Shown: in pieces, positions 1 through 9,215 of the stretch | How the letters are laid out: each line of letters starts with the position of its first letter | How positions within the stretch are numbered: the stretch's first letter is position 1 | Origin: Roseobacter sp. GAI101 | Lineage (GTDB): Bacteria > Pseudomonadota > Alphaproteobacteria > Rhodobacterales > Rhodobacteraceae | Direction of reading: 5' to 3' | Length of the DNA stretch: 64,000 nucleotides | NCBI RefSeq assembly: GCF_000156335.1 | Contig: NZ_DS999213.1 | Coordinates: forward strand, 3,192,698-3,256,697 | Position numbers and translations under genes: made by a program | The notes under the pieces: model-generated | What the model was told of the DNA's origin: nothing | The model's input: only the letters and a program-made list of their open reading frames with translations | Database searches by the model: none

Positions 1-2
1 CC

Positions 3-1235
3 TTTGCCAAGATCACGCCGGACACGCTGGCCAAGATACTGATGACATCCGGGTCGACGTCAGACCCCAAAGGCGTTCTGACGACGCAGAGGATGATGAC
101 CACCAATCAGGCGCAACTGGCGCAAGCGTTGCCTTTCGTCACCGCCCGCCCGCCGGTGCTGGTGGATTGGCTGCCGTGGAATCACGTCTTTGGCGGGTCG
201 CATAATTTCAACCTGATGCTGGCCAATGGCGGCAGCTTTTACATCGACGACGGCAAACCCGCGCCTGGGCTGTTCGACAAGACCCTTGCGAACCTGCGCG
301 ATGTCTCGGCCACGATCAGCTTTAATGTGCCGGTCGGATTTGCCCAGCTGGTGACAGCGTTGAAGGCCGACAAGCAGCTGTGCGAACGCTATTTCGCCGA
401 ACTGGACATGATCTTCTATGCTGGCGCATCCCTGCCGCAGGCGACATGGGCCGAGCTTGAGCGCCTTGCACTTGAAACCTGCGGACAATTGCCGCTGATC
501 AATTCGTCATGGGGGCTGACGGAATCTGCGCCGGCGGCCTTGTTGCAGCATGAACCGGCCAGGGGGGCAGGCATCGTCGGCGTGCCGTTGCCCGGCGTCA
601 CGGTCAAGCTGATCCCCGATGCGGACGGGCGCTGCGATTTGCGCATATCTGGCGATACGATCACCAAGGGCTATCACGACAACCCCGCCAAAACAGCCGA
701 GGCGTTTGACGCAGAGGGTTTCTTTATCAGCGGCGATGCGATGCGCCTGATTGACGATGCGGACCCGTCGCGCGGGTTGATGTTCGACGGACGCATGTCT
801 GAAGATTTCAAGCTTATGACGGGGACATGGGTGCGTGCCGGGCAGCTGCGTCTTGATCTGCTGGCGGCGCTGGCCCCCTATGTGACTGATCTGGTGCTGA
901 CCGGGCAGGGCCGCGAACAGGTGGGCATGTTGATCGTCCCCAACAGAGCGACGATGGCTGCCAAGGGGTGGGACGCCACGGATGACAACGGGGCGATGAT
1001 CTGCGCGCCGCTGATGCAGGAAATCGCCGCGCGGCTGACAGACCTTGCCGCGAAGACAAGCGGCAGTGCCAATCGCGTTGCAGCGGCGGTGATCCTGACC
1101 GATCCGCCGTCGATGGGGGACGGCGAAGCGACGGCCAAGGGAAACCTGAACTTTCCGAAAATCCTGATGCGCCGCGCAGGTCTGGTGGCGCGGATTTATG
1201 ACGTGGCTGATCCCGCACGGATTGCAGCCCTGTAG
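3..1235 (+). CDS. fcs: Feruloyl-CoA synthase, C-terminal part (cut by window edge)
   Basis: The reading frame is open from base 3, so about 410 C-terminal residues of an ANL-superfamily acyl-CoA ligase are visible and the start lies outside the window. The adenylation P-loop (MTSGSTSDPKG) appears near the left end. The stretch VDWLPWNHVFGG and the lack of the usual C-terminal lysine loop are typical of feruloyl-CoA synthases. The family activates ferulate and related hydroxycinnamates to CoA thioesters for side-chain removal. It lies upstream of benzoate-CoA ligase on the same strand, 86 bases away, so it may share the aromatic-acid regulon. Family assignment is good; the exact substrate (ferulate, coumarate or caffeate) is inferred. 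Confidence 0.8.
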   Translation, partial: FAKITPDTLAKILMTSGSTSDPKGVLTTQRMMTTNQAQLAQALPFVTARPPVLVDWLPWNHVFGGSHNFNLMLANGGSFYIDDGKPAPGLFDKTLANLRDVSATISFNVPVGFAQLVTALKADKQLCERYFAELDMIFYAGASLPQATWAELERLALETCGQLPLINSSWGLTESAPAALLQHEPARGAGIVGVPLPGVTVKLIPDADGRCDLRISGDTITKGYHDNPAKTAEAFDAEGFFISGDAMRLIDDADPSRGLMFDGRMSEDFKLMTGTWVRAGQLRLDLLAALAPYVTDLVLTGQGREQVGMLIVPNRATMAAKGWDATDDNGAMICAPLMQEIAARLTDLAAKTSGSANRVAAAVILTDPPSMGDGEATAKGNLNFPKILMRRAGLVARIYDVADPARIAAL

Positions 1236-1236
1236 T

Positions 1237-1271
1237 GCACTAAAGTGCGTCATTAGGTCGCAAAGCTTGCG
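1237..1271. promoter_or_regulatory. Two short palindromes before benzoate-CoA ligase
   Basis: The spacer between the two ligase genes carries GCACT-AA-AGTGC (1237-1248) and CGCAA-AGC-TTGCG (1259-1271). TGCA/GTGC-type elements are known in operators of the BoxR/BzdR regulators of benzoate genes, so these are candidate operator sites. The link to BoxR is inference. Confidence 0.35.
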
Positions 1272-1321
1272 ATGTCTTCCATTTGATGCAAGATAAAGCA
1301 CCGATGTTTGGGAGGACTGCG

Positions 1322-2860
1322 ATGACAACCGCCACTGCGAATGCCGTGACCTATTTCGTGGACCGCCACCCCGAGGAGGGGCGCGGCGACAAGGTTGCAT
1401 ACCGGGAAATTGGCAGTGGGCGCAGCCTGACCTACGGCGACATGGCGACCGGTGCCGCGCAGGTCGCGGGCGCGTTGCTCAGGGCAGGTGTTCGTGCCGA
1501 AGAGCGTGCCGCGATGCTGGTGCTGGACCAGATCGAATTCCCGCAGATCTTTTGGGGCGCGCTGAAAGTCGGCGTTATACCCATCCCGCTCAACACCCTG
1601 CTGGCGACCTCGGTTTATGATGCGATTTTGCGTGATTCCCGTGCGACGACCCTGTTCGTGTCGGCCCCCTTGTGGGATGTCGTCAAAGGCGCTGTCGCGG
1701 GCAATCCGTATCTGCGCCATGTTATCGTGATCGGCGGCACCGCCGAAGGTGCGACCCCCTATGAGGAATTCCTGAAAGACGCCGCCCCCGCCGACACGTT
1801 GGCGGTCAGCCCGGACGAGGTGGCGTTCTGGCTCTATTCCTCCGGCTCCACCGGGCAGCCGAAAGGCGTGGCCCATGTGCATTCCGCTTTGCGTGCGACG
1901 TCGGATACCTATGGCAAGCAGGTCCTTGAGATTGCCGAAGATGATGTGGTGTTTTCCGCGGCCAAGTTCTTTTTCGCCTACGGTCTGGGCAACGCGATGA
2001 CCTTTCCGCTGTCGGTCGGGGCCACGACCCTGCTGTTTGCGGGCCGCCCCACGCCTGATGACATGATCGCCACGATCAACGCTGAAAAGCCCACGATATT
2101 TTGCGGGGTGCCGACACTTTATGCCGCGATGGTCGCGCATATGGACAAGAACGGCCCGCTCGAGGCCCCCTTGCGCACCTGCATCTCGGCAGGCGAGGCA
2201 CTGCCCGAAGAGATTGGGTTGCGGTGGGAAAAGCACACCGGCGCATGTATTCTTGACGGCGTCGGATCGACCGAGATGCTGCATATCTTTCTGAGCAACC
2301 GCAAGGACGACCTTGTTTACGGCACCTCGGGGGTGGCGGTTCCGGGCTATGCCTTGCGCCTCGTTGACGAGGAGGGGTTGGATATTCCGTCCGGCGGTGT
2401 CGGCGAATTGCTGGTCAATGGCGCGTCGGCGGCCAACTGCTATTGGAACCAACGCGAAAAATCGCGGGTGACCTTTGAGGGCGTCTGGACCCGCACCGGC
2501 GACAAGTACGAACTGCGCGATGACGGGCGGCTGGTCTACTGCGGGCGCACGGATGACATGTTCAAGGTGTCGGGCATATGGCTGTCACCGTTCGAGGTCG
2601 AAGGCGCGCTGGTCAGCCATCCGCGTATTCTTGAGGCGGCAGTGGTCGCCGCAGAGGACGCGGACGGGCTGGAGAAGCCCAAGGCGTATATCGTGCTCAA
2701 GGAAGGGGTGGCGGACGCGGCCTTGCTGGCCGAACTGAAAGACCACGTCAAAGACAAGATCGGAAAATGGAAATACCCCCGCTGGATCGAGGTGGTGCAA
2801 GAGCTGCCCAAGACGGCAACGGGGAAAATACAGCGGTTTAAATTGCGAGAGGGAAACTGA
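1322..2860 (+). CDS. bclA: Benzoate-CoA ligase
   Basis: Activates benzoate with ATP and CoA to benzoyl-CoA, the entry reaction of the box pathway encoded just downstream. The 512-residue product has the ANL P-loop YSSGSTGQPKG, the TGD motif, the hinge region CGRTDDMFKVSG and the catalytic-lysine end motif PKTATGKIQRF. The length fits BadA/BclA-type ligases. I chose ATG 1322 because GGGAGGA lies 5 bases upstream; an in-frame ATG at 1283 has no such site. The stop codon overlaps the next start by one base. A 2- or 3-hydroxybenzoate preference cannot be excluded, but the boxABC neighbours favour benzoate. Confidence 0.88.
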   Translation: MTTATANAVTYFVDRHPEEGRGDKVAYREIGSGRSLTYGDMATGAAQVAGALLRAGVRAEERAAMLVLDQIEFPQIFWGALKVGVIPIPLNTLLATSVYDAILRDSRATTLFVSAPLWDVVKGAVAGNPYLRHVIVIGGTAEGATPYEEFLKDAAPADTLAVSPDEVAFWLYSSGSTGQPKGVAHVHSALRATSDTYGKQVLEIAEDDVVFSAAKFFFAYGLGNAMTFPLSVGATTLLFAGRPTPDDMIATINAEKPTIFCGVPTLYAAMVAHMDKNGPLEAPLRTCISAGEALPEEIGLRWEKHTGACILDGVGSTEMLHIFLSNRKDDLVYGTSGVAVPGYALRLVDEEGLDIPSGGVGELLVNGASAANCYWNQREKSRVTFEGVWTRTGDKYELRDDGRLVYCGRTDDMFKVSGIWLSPFEVEGALVSHPRILEAAVVAAEDADGLEKPKAYIVLKEGVADAALLAELKDHVKDKIGKWKYPRWIEVVQELPKTATGKIQRFKLREGN

Positions 2861-3684
2861 TGGGCGTGACATGGTCGAATGACGCGGGATTGACGCTGAC
2901 GGCAGGCGGCAAAACCTTGGAATATGCGGCGTGGGGCCCCAAGCCCGGCGATGCCCCGACGCTTGTGCTGCTGCACGAAGGCTTGGGCAGTGTTGCCTTG
3001 TGGCGTGATTTTCCGCAGGCCTTGGTTGATGCCACGGGCTTTGGCGTTCTGGCCTATTCGCGGGCCGGATATGGTGCATCCGATCCCGTCGATCTGCCCC
3101 GCCCGCTGGATTACATGACACGCGAGGCAACTGAATCCGTCGGTGACGTGCTGGACGCTGCCGGCATTGAACATGCGATTTTGCTGGGTCATTCCGACGG
3201 TGCGACGATTGCCACGATCTATGCCGGATCAGTGTCCGATATGCGCATCCGGTCGCTGATCCTGATGGCCCCGCATTTCTTTACTGAGCCCATGGGGCTT
3301 GCCGCGATCAAGGCGGCGGGCAAGGAATATGACTCGGGCAATCTGAAGGAAAAACTGGGCAAGTATCACGCAAATGTCGATGTGGCGTTCCACGGCTGGC
3401 ATGATGCCTGGACCGATCCCGGCTTTGAGGCGTGGCATGTGGCGGACGCAATCGACCACCTGCGCATTCCCGTTCTGGCCATTCAGGGCCGCGACGACGC
3501 CTATGGTACCCTTGCCCAGATCGAAGAGATCGAGACGCGGATCTATTCCCCGGTCGAAACGGCGATCTTGGACAATTGCGGGCATGCGCCGCATCTGGAT
3601 CAGCCCCATGCCACGGTGGAAGCGATCCGCGACTTCTGCGCCCGTCTGGATCGGATAGAGCGTGAAGCCGTCCAGATCGCCTGA
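2860..3684 (+). CDS. Alpha/beta hydrolase of the box cluster
   Basis: A 274-residue alpha/beta-hydrolase-fold protein. The nucleophile elbow is GHSDGAT, the acid lies in the GRDDAYGT region and the histidine in NCGHAPH near the C-terminus, so the triad looks intact. Its start overlaps the ligase stop (TGATG), implying coupled translation. Similar hydrolases accompany aerobic benzoyl-CoA clusters and are thought to hydrolyse pathway thioesters or lactones. The substrate is not deducible here. It could guard against dead-end CoA esters, like the thioesterase gene further down. Confidence 0.7.
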   Translation: MGVTWSNDAGLTLTAGGKTLEYAAWGPKPGDAPTLVLLHEGLGSVALWRDFPQALVDATGFGVLAYSRAGYGASDPVDLPRPLDYMTREATESVGDVLDAAGIEHAILLGHSDGATIATIYAGSVSDMRIRSLILMAPHFFTEPMGLAAIKAAGKEYDSGNLKEKLGKYHANVDVAFHGWHDAWTDPGFEAWHVADAIDHLRIPVLAIQGRDDAYGTLAQIEEIETRIYSPVETAILDNCGHAPHLDQPHATVEAIRDFCARLDRIEREAVQIA

Positions 3685-3703
3685 TCTTGTGTCGGACGTC
3701 CCG

Positions 3704-4138
3704 ATGCCCCCGCACGCCTATGTGCCGGGGCAGAACGCCCGACACCCCGAAGACTGGTTCGATGCGATCAAGGCCAGTGTCACTGCAGATATACCTGCCG
3801 ACGCACTGGATCAGACCGCCGCATGGCAGGCCGGGCGCGCGTATTTCGATGCAGGGTACTTCTGGGAATGTCACGAGGTGCTTGAGGCCGTTTGGATGCG
3901 CTGCCCCGACCCGTCACCGGAACGTGCAATGACCCAGGCGCTGATCCAGCTGGCAAATGCGCGGCTGAAGCTGAGGATGGACAAACCCCGCGCCACCCTG
4001 CGGCTTTGCAATCTGGTGGACGGCCATTTGGCGCAATGTGCCGGGCGTGAAATGATTCTGGGGGTCGATGTGCAGGAAATTGCACAAGCAACGAAAAGCA
4101 CCCGCGAAGATGCGTTAATATGCAGTATAGCGCAATAA
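3704..4138 (+). CDS. DUF309 family protein
   Basis: The protein shows the DUF309 core: WQAGRAYFDAGYFWECHEV followed by the acidic, tryptophan-containing LEAVWM helix and an ALIQLANARLKL helix. DUF309 proteins are small all-helical proteins without a settled function. ATG 3704 gives 144 residues; an upstream in-frame GTG at 3662 would overlap the hydrolase gene by 23 bases and is less likely. It sits between the hydrolase and boxC and is followed by an AT-rich spacer, so it may end the first transcription unit. A role in aromatic metabolism is only suggested by position. Confidence 0.65.
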   Translation: MPPHAYVPGQNARHPEDWFDAIKASVTADIPADALDQTAAWQAGRAYFDAGYFWECHEVLEAVWMRCPDPSPERAMTQALIQLANARLKLRMDKPRATLRLCNLVDGHLAQCAGREMILGVDVQEIAQATKSTREDALICSIAQ

Positions 4139-4163
4139 GTGGGCGAATTTAGACCTGAAACGC

Positions 4164-4193
4164 AAATATATGTGGCAATATGATGCCATATTT
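4164..4193. promoter_or_regulatory. Interrupted palindrome upstream of boxC
   Basis: AAATA...TGGCA-ATATGA-TGCCA...TATTT forms a nested inverted repeat in the AT-rich spacer 70-100 bases upstream of boxC. Its GCAATAT core recurs in the boxR promoter (9188-9194). It is a candidate BoxR operator or boxCBA promoter element; this is inference from position and symmetry. Confidence 0.45.
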
Positions 4194-4263
4194 GGATTAT
4201 GAACCTCAAAGGCCGCTTTGGCCAAATCGCCGCCAAGGCCGAGCCTGTTCAAGGAGACTGCCC

Positions 4264-5922
4264 GTGACCAAGATCATCGACTTTCAAACCGACCCGTCCA
4301 AGTACCGTCATTGGAAAATCGAATATGATGGCCCCATCGCGAACCTTTACATGGACGTCGATGAAAAGGGCGGCTTGTTCGAAGGCTACGAGCTCAAGCT
4401 GAACTCCTACGATCTGGGGGTCGATATCGAATTGGCCGATATCGTGCAGCGGATGCGGTTTGAGCACCCTGATGTCAAAGTCATCGTGATGCAGTCGGCC
4501 AAGGACAAGGTGTTCTGTGCCGGGGCGAACATCCGGATGCTGGGTGGTGCCGCGCACAGCCACAAGGTCAACTTCTGCAAGTTCACCAACGAAACCCGCA
4601 ACACATTCGAGGCAGCGCTTGCCGATAGCGGTCAGAACTACATCTGCGCTGTCAAAGGGGCTTGTGCGGGCGGCGGCTATGAATTGGCGCTGGCGTGCAA
4701 CTACATCATGCTGACCGATGACAGCACGTCATCCGTGTCCCTGCCCGAGGTGCCTTTGCTGGCCGTTCTTCCCGGTACAGGTGGCCTGACCCGCGTGACC
4801 GACAAGCGCATGGTGCGTCGTGACCGTGCCGATGTGTTCTGCTCGATCGAGGAAGGCATCAAAGGCAAGCGTGCCAAGGATTGGCGCTTGGTCGACGAGG
4901 TTATTCCGAATTCGAAATTCGACGAAACCGTGGCTGAACGGGCGAAAGAAATGGCGGCGCAATCGTCAAAGGCCGATGTGGCTGCCGGTATTCAGTTGAC
5001 GCCAATCACCCGGACCTTTGCAGCGGACGGGATCAGCTACACCACCGTCGAAGTGGTGCTGAACCGCGCAGCGAAACGCGCAACCGTTACCATCAAAGGC
5101 CCCGATGCGGCGGCCCCTGCGGATATGGATGCCCTGACGGCCCAAGGTGCCGAGGCGTGGATCTTGCGCTGTGCCCGAGAGCTGGACGATGCCATTCTGC
5201 ACCTGCGCAACAACGAAAAGGAACTGGGTCTGATCGAATTCCAGACCCAGGGCGACCCGGAGCTTTTGGTCGCCCACGAAGCGCTGTTGCTGGACAACAA
5301 GGACCACTGGCTGGCCAATGAAATCCTGCAATACTGGAAACGTCTGCTGAAACGCGTCGACATGACGTCGCGCAGCCTGGTTGCGATTGTCGAACATGGG
5401 TCCTGCTTTGCCGGTCCCTTGGCCGAACTGCTGTGGGCCGTGGATCGCAGCTATATGATGCTTGAGGAATTTGACGGCGACAACCGGCCCTTGGCGACAG
5501 TGACCCTGACCGACGGCAACTTTGGCACCTACAAGATGGGCAACGACCTGACCCGCCTTGAAACGCGGTTCCTGGGCACGCCCGAAGATATCACCAAGCT
5601 GGAAGCGCTGAAAGGTGAGCCGCTTGAGGCCGATGCCGCAGACGAGGCCGGTCTGGTCACTTACGTCTATGACGACATCGATTGGGAGGACGAGGTGCGC
5701 CTGTTCATGGAAGAGCGCGCCAGCTTCAGCCCCGATGCGATGACGGGGATGGAGGCGAACCTGCGCTTTGCCGGTCCCGAAACCATGGAGACACGGATTT
5801 TCGGCCGCCTGACCGCTTGGCAGAACTGGATTTTCCAGCGACCCAACGCAGTTGGCCCGGATGGTGCGCTGCAACGCTACGGCACAGGCGTGCGTGGCGA
5901 ATACAACATGGAACGTGTGTAA
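4264..5922 (+). CDS. boxC: 2,3-epoxybenzoyl-CoA dihydrolase (benzoyl-CoA-dihydrodiol lyase)
   Basis: BoxC opens and hydrolyses 2,3-epoxybenzoyl-CoA to 3,4-dehydroadipyl-CoA semialdehyde plus formate. The product is 552 residues, the usual BoxC length, and contains two enoyl-CoA hydratase/crotonase-like halves. The first has the oxyanion-hole stretches FCAGANIRML and KGACAGGGYELALA. I chose GTG 4264 because AAGGAG lies 7 bases upstream; the longer frame from 4180 runs through the promoter palindrome and has no ribosome site. boxB follows after a 69-base spacer. The gene order C-B-A is the reverse of the naming order. Confidence 0.92.
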   Translation: MTKIIDFQTDPSKYRHWKIEYDGPIANLYMDVDEKGGLFEGYELKLNSYDLGVDIELADIVQRMRFEHPDVKVIVMQSAKDKVFCAGANIRMLGGAAHSHKVNFCKFTNETRNTFEAALADSGQNYICAVKGACAGGGYELALACNYIMLTDDSTSSVSLPEVPLLAVLPGTGGLTRVTDKRMVRRDRADVFCSIEEGIKGKRAKDWRLVDEVIPNSKFDETVAERAKEMAAQSSKADVAAGIQLTPITRTFAADGISYTTVEVVLNRAAKRATVTIKGPDAAAPADMDALTAQGAEAWILRCARELDDAILHLRNNEKELGLIEFQTQGDPELLVAHEALLLDNKDHWLANEILQYWKRLLKRVDMTSRSLVAIVEHGSCFAGPLAELLWAVDRSYMMLEEFDGDNRPLATVTLTDGNFGTYKMGNDLTRLETRFLGTPEDITKLEALKGEPLEADAADEAGLVTYVYDDIDWEDEVRLFMEERASFSPDAMTGMEANLRFAGPETMETRIFGRLTAWQNWIFQRPNAVGPDGALQRYGTGVRGEYNMERV

Positions 5923-5991
5923 CGGGCCCGGATTTTTCACAAAATCCGTCCCAAAATCTTCAAAGATTTTGACCCCACGAGGAGAAAACCA

Positions 5992-7443
5992 ATGCTCGAC
6001 CTAATCAACGTAAGCTACGACACCCAGATCCCGAACAACGTGAACCTGAGCCAGGACAAGAAGGTGCTGAAGGCACTTGAGAAATGGCACCCCGGTTACA
6101 TCAACTGGTGGAACGACCTGATCCCGCAGAACTTTCAGGAGTCGATGGTGTACCTGCGCACGGCCGTTTCGGTTGACCCGAAAGGCTGGGCCAAGTTCGA
6201 CTATGTGAAGATGCCCGAATATCGGTGGGGCGTTCTGCTGGCCCCCGCGGTGGAAGATCGCAAGATCCCGATGGGCGAACATTACGGCGAACCCGCGTGG
6301 CAGGAAGTGCCGGGCGAATACCGCAACATGCTCAAGCGCCTGATCGTGATTCAGGGCGACACCGAGCCGGGGTCGGTCGAACAGCAGCGTTTCCTTGGGC
6401 TGACGGCACCGTCGCTTTATGACATGCGCAACCTGTTTCAGGTCAACGTCGAGGAAGGCCGCCACCTGTGGGCGATGGTCTATCTGCTGCAAAAGTATTT
6501 CGGTCGTGATGGCCGTGAAGAAGCGGATGATCTGCTGGTGCGGTCGTCCGGGTCCGAAGACAGCCCACGGATGCTGGGGGCCTTCAACGAGGAAACGCCG
6601 GATTGGCTGTCGTTCTTCATGTTCACCTACTTCACCGACCGTGACGGCAAGATGCAGCTGGAGAGTTTGGCTCAGTCCGGGTTTGACCCGCTGTCGCGTA
6701 CTTGCCGCTTTATGCTTACCGAAGAAGCGCACCACATGTTCGTGGGTGAAACCGGTGTGGGCCGCACCATTCAGGCAACGCTTGAGGCGATGAACAAGGC
6801 GGGCATCACCGACCCCTATGACATCAACAAAATCCGCGATCTGGGCGTGATCGATCTGCCGACGATCCAGAAAAAGCTGAACCTGCACTATACGCTGTCG
6901 CTGGACCTGTTCGGCCAAGAGGTGTCCACCAACGCGGCTAATGCCTTCAACTACGGCATCAAGGGCCGCTATATGGAGCAGCGGATCGACGACGACCACA
7001 AGCTGCAAAACGACACCTACGCCGTAACCTCCGTCAAAGAAGGCAAGATCATCACCGAAGAGGTGCCTGCGCTTACCGCGATCAACATGCGTCTGCGTGA
7101 TGACTATGTGCGCGATGCGGCGGGTGGTGTTGGCCGCTGGAACAAGCAGATTGCCAAGGCCGGCGTTGATTTCGAATTCAAGATGCCGCACGAAGGTTTC
7201 CACCGCCAGATCGGCGTGTTCAGCGCCGTGGCTGTCGACCCCGATGGCAACATCATCTCAAGCGATGAATGGCACAAGCGCAAGGACGAATGGCTGCCGA
7301 CAAAGGCGGATGGCGATTACATCCAGTCGTTGATGGTTCCATGTTATGAGCCGGGCAAATACGCCAGCTGGATCGCCGCCCCGAAGGTCGGCATCGACAA
7401 CAAGCCGGGTGACTTCGAGTATGTAAAGTTGCACATGGCCTAA
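5992..7443 (+). CDS. boxB: Benzoyl-CoA 2,3-epoxidase, oxygenase subunit
   Basis: BoxB is the diiron oxygenase that inserts one oxygen atom into benzoyl-CoA, taking electrons from BoxA. The 483-residue product matches the family length and carries the carboxylate/histidine iron-binding helices, visible as NVEEGRHLWAM and LTEEAHHMFVGETG. The start has GAGGAG 9 bases upstream. It lies between boxC and boxA. The assignment is strong because all three box genes are adjacent. Confidence 0.94.
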   Translation: MLDLINVSYDTQIPNNVNLSQDKKVLKALEKWHPGYINWWNDLIPQNFQESMVYLRTAVSVDPKGWAKFDYVKMPEYRWGVLLAPAVEDRKIPMGEHYGEPAWQEVPGEYRNMLKRLIVIQGDTEPGSVEQQRFLGLTAPSLYDMRNLFQVNVEEGRHLWAMVYLLQKYFGRDGREEADDLLVRSSGSEDSPRMLGAFNEETPDWLSFFMFTYFTDRDGKMQLESLAQSGFDPLSRTCRFMLTEEAHHMFVGETGVGRTIQATLEAMNKAGITDPYDINKIRDLGVIDLPTIQKKLNLHYTLSLDLFGQEVSTNAANAFNYGIKGRYMEQRIDDDHKLQNDTYAVTSVKEGKIITEEVPALTAINMRLRDDYVRDAAGGVGRWNKQIAKAGVDFEFKMPHEGFHRQIGVFSAVAVDPDGNIISSDEWHKRKDEWLPTKADGDYIQSLMVPCYEPGKYASWIAAPKVGIDNKPGDFEYVKLHMA

Positions 7444-7450
7444 AGGGTGC

Positions 7451-7510
7451 GGTGGGTTACACCCACCCTACGCAGACCTTAAAGATGGGTGGGCTTTGGT
7501 CCGCCCATCC
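7451..7510. repeat. Two hairpins between boxB and boxA, including a dispersed repeat
   Basis: GGTGGGT-TAC-ACCCACC (7451-7467), continuing CTACG, is a perfect inverted repeat. Its last 15 bases (TACACCCACCCTACG, 7458-7472) recur at 26689-26703. A second imperfect hairpin, GATGGGTGGGC / GTCCGCCCATC, follows at about 7484-7511. The boxA ribosome site (AGGAG, 7525) lies just beyond. Such hairpins may adjust boxB and boxA mRNA stability. Confidence 0.6.
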
Positions 7511-7537
7511 GCACATAAAACCGCAGGAGCCGTCGCC

Positions 7538-8710
7538 ATGAACCAGCCCGTCAAACAGCACCTCATTGACCCCGAGATTTGCATCCGGTGCTACACTTGT
7601 GAAATGACCTGCCCCGTCGGCGCGATAGAACATGACGACAACAACGTCGTGGTCAATTTCGACACCTGCAACTTCTGCATGGATTGCATTCCCGTCTGCC
7701 CCACAGGGTCGATTGATGAATGGCGCGTGGTCGACACGCCCTATTCGCTGGAACAGCAATACGAGATGGACGAGCTGCCCGACCAGGAAGATATCGAGGT
7801 CGCGACCCCGTCCGGCGATGAAGCCGACCCAATCGCGGCGCTGCTGGCCGAGGCGCATAAAGGGGCAGGGGGCAAGGCCAAGGCCCCCGCAACCGCCAGC
7901 AAGCCTGCCGTGAACATGTACAACCTTGGCAAGCCCGCCAAGATGAAGGTGCAGGGCAATTACCGTTTGACCGACGATCCGGAACATGACGTGCGCCACA
8001 TCATCCTTGATCCCGGTGCGTTGCCGTTTCCTGTGCTTGAAGGGCAATCTGTGGGCATCATCCCCCCCGGCACCGATGCCGAGGGCAAGGCGCATCTGCC
8101 ACGGCTTTATTCCATATCCAGCCCGCGTGACGGCGAACGGCCCGGCTATCACAACATTTCATTGACCGTGAAACGCGAGGATAAGGGGCTTGCGTCGAAC
8201 TTCCTGTGCGACCTAGAAACCGGTGCAGAGGTCGAGGTGACAGGTCCCTTTGGCGCGACATTCCTGATGCCAAGCGATCCGCAAGCGCATCTGCTGCTGA
8301 TCTGCACCGGTACGGGGTCCGCCCCGATGCGCGCCTTTACCATGCAGCGCCAGCGCAGTGGGGCCACCGGGGGCATGACCATGTTCTTTGGCGCACGCGC
8401 GCCCAAAAGCCTGCCCTATTTCGGCCCGCTCAAGAAGGTGCCGGAAAGCCTGATGAAGCAGCATCTGGTGTTCAGTCGCGAGGCTGGCAAGGACAAGGAA
8501 TACGTTCAGGACCGCATCTTGGCCGAGCAGGATTCCGTTGCGGAATTGTTGGCTGATGACCGGACCTATATTTATATCTGCGGGTTGCGGGGCATGGAAG
8601 AAGGTGTTGAAAAGGCGATGACTTCAATCGCCGAAAGCATGGGGCAGCAATGGGCAACCTTGCGCGACGCCATGCGTGAAGACGGCCGCTACCATGTGGA
8701 AACCTACTGA
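7538..8710 (+). CDS. boxA: Benzoyl-CoA 2,3-epoxidase, reductase subunit
   Basis: BoxA passes electrons from NADPH through FAD and two iron-sulfur clusters to BoxB. The N-terminus has two 4Fe-4S motifs (CIRCYTCEMTCP and CNFCMDCIPVCP). An acidic linker rich in Ala and Lys leads to a ferredoxin-NADP reductase-like FAD domain (LPRLYSISS) and a pyridine-nucleotide domain (CTGTGSAPMRAF). ATG 7538 is chosen for AGGAG at 7525-7529; it gives 390 residues. An upstream in-frame GTG at 7496 falls inside the intergenic hairpin. Confidence 0.93.
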   Translation: MNQPVKQHLIDPEICIRCYTCEMTCPVGAIEHDDNNVVVNFDTCNFCMDCIPVCPTGSIDEWRVVDTPYSLEQQYEMDELPDQEDIEVATPSGDEADPIAALLAEAHKGAGGKAKAPATASKPAVNMYNLGKPAKMKVQGNYRLTDDPEHDVRHIILDPGALPFPVLEGQSVGIIPPGTDAEGKAHLPRLYSISSPRDGERPGYHNISLTVKREDKGLASNFLCDLETGAEVEVTGPFGATFLMPSDPQAHLLLICTGTGSAPMRAFTMQRQRSGATGGMTMFFGARAPKSLPYFGPLKKVPESLMKQHLVFSREAGKDKEYVQDRILAEQDSVAELLADDRTYIYICGLRGMEEGVEKAMTSIAESMGQQWATLRDAMREDGRYHVETY

Positions 8711-9136
8711 ATGACCGACACGCCCTTTGTGCATGAAATTCGCGTGACCTGGGGCGATTGCGACCCTGCGCAAATCGCCTATACCGCCCGCCTGCCTTGG
8801 TTCGCACTGGATGCCATCAACGCATGGTGGGAGGAACATTTCGACGGTGAAGGCTGGTTCCAGATGGAAATCGACCGCAACATGGGCACGCCGTTCGTGA
8901 ACCTGTCGATGGATTTCCGCAGCCCCGTCACCCCGCGCCACCGTTTGATGTGCGAAACCTATCCGACGCGGCTGGGGACAAAGTCGATCACTTTCGGGAT
9001 GAAGGCCTATCAAAACGACGTGCTGTGTTTCACAGGCAGTTTCACCTGTGTCTTCACCCAGGCCGACGTGTTCAAGAGCATGGCTGCCCCCGATCGTATC
9101 CGCCAAGTAATCGAACCGCTGATCCGCGCCGAATAA
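8711..9136 (+). CDS. Acyl-CoA thioesterase, 4-hydroxybenzoyl-CoA thioesterase family
   Basis: A 141-residue single hot-dog domain. The family's active-site stretch is visible as WGDCDPAQIAYTARLPWF near residue 15, with the catalytic Asp in place. The start follows the boxA stop directly, so the two are probably co-translated. 4HBT thioesterases release CoA from aromatic acyl-CoAs. In this cluster it could recycle CoA from excess or dead-end benzoyl-CoA analogues. The substrate is inferred from neighbours only. Confidence 0.82.
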   Translation: MTDTPFVHEIRVTWGDCDPAQIAYTARLPWFALDAINAWWEEHFDGEGWFQMEIDRNMGTPFVNLSMDFRSPVTPRHRLMCETYPTRLGTKSITFGMKAYQNDVLCFTGSFTCVFTQADVFKSMAAPDRIRQVIEPLIRAE

Positions 9137-9186
9137 TGCACTTTGTTGCTGAATTTAGTTGATCCTGTCGGATGAACCTATAATTT

Positions 9187-9198
9187 TGCAATATTGTA
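9187..9198. promoter_or_regulatory. Near-palindrome in the boxR promoter
   Basis: TGCAATATTGTA lies 18 bases before the boxR start and is symmetric except at one position pair. It shares GCAATAT with the boxC upstream palindrome. It is a candidate autoregulatory BoxR site. Confidence 0.4.
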
Positions 9199-9215
9199 CA
9201 TTAAAGGAGCGGCCC

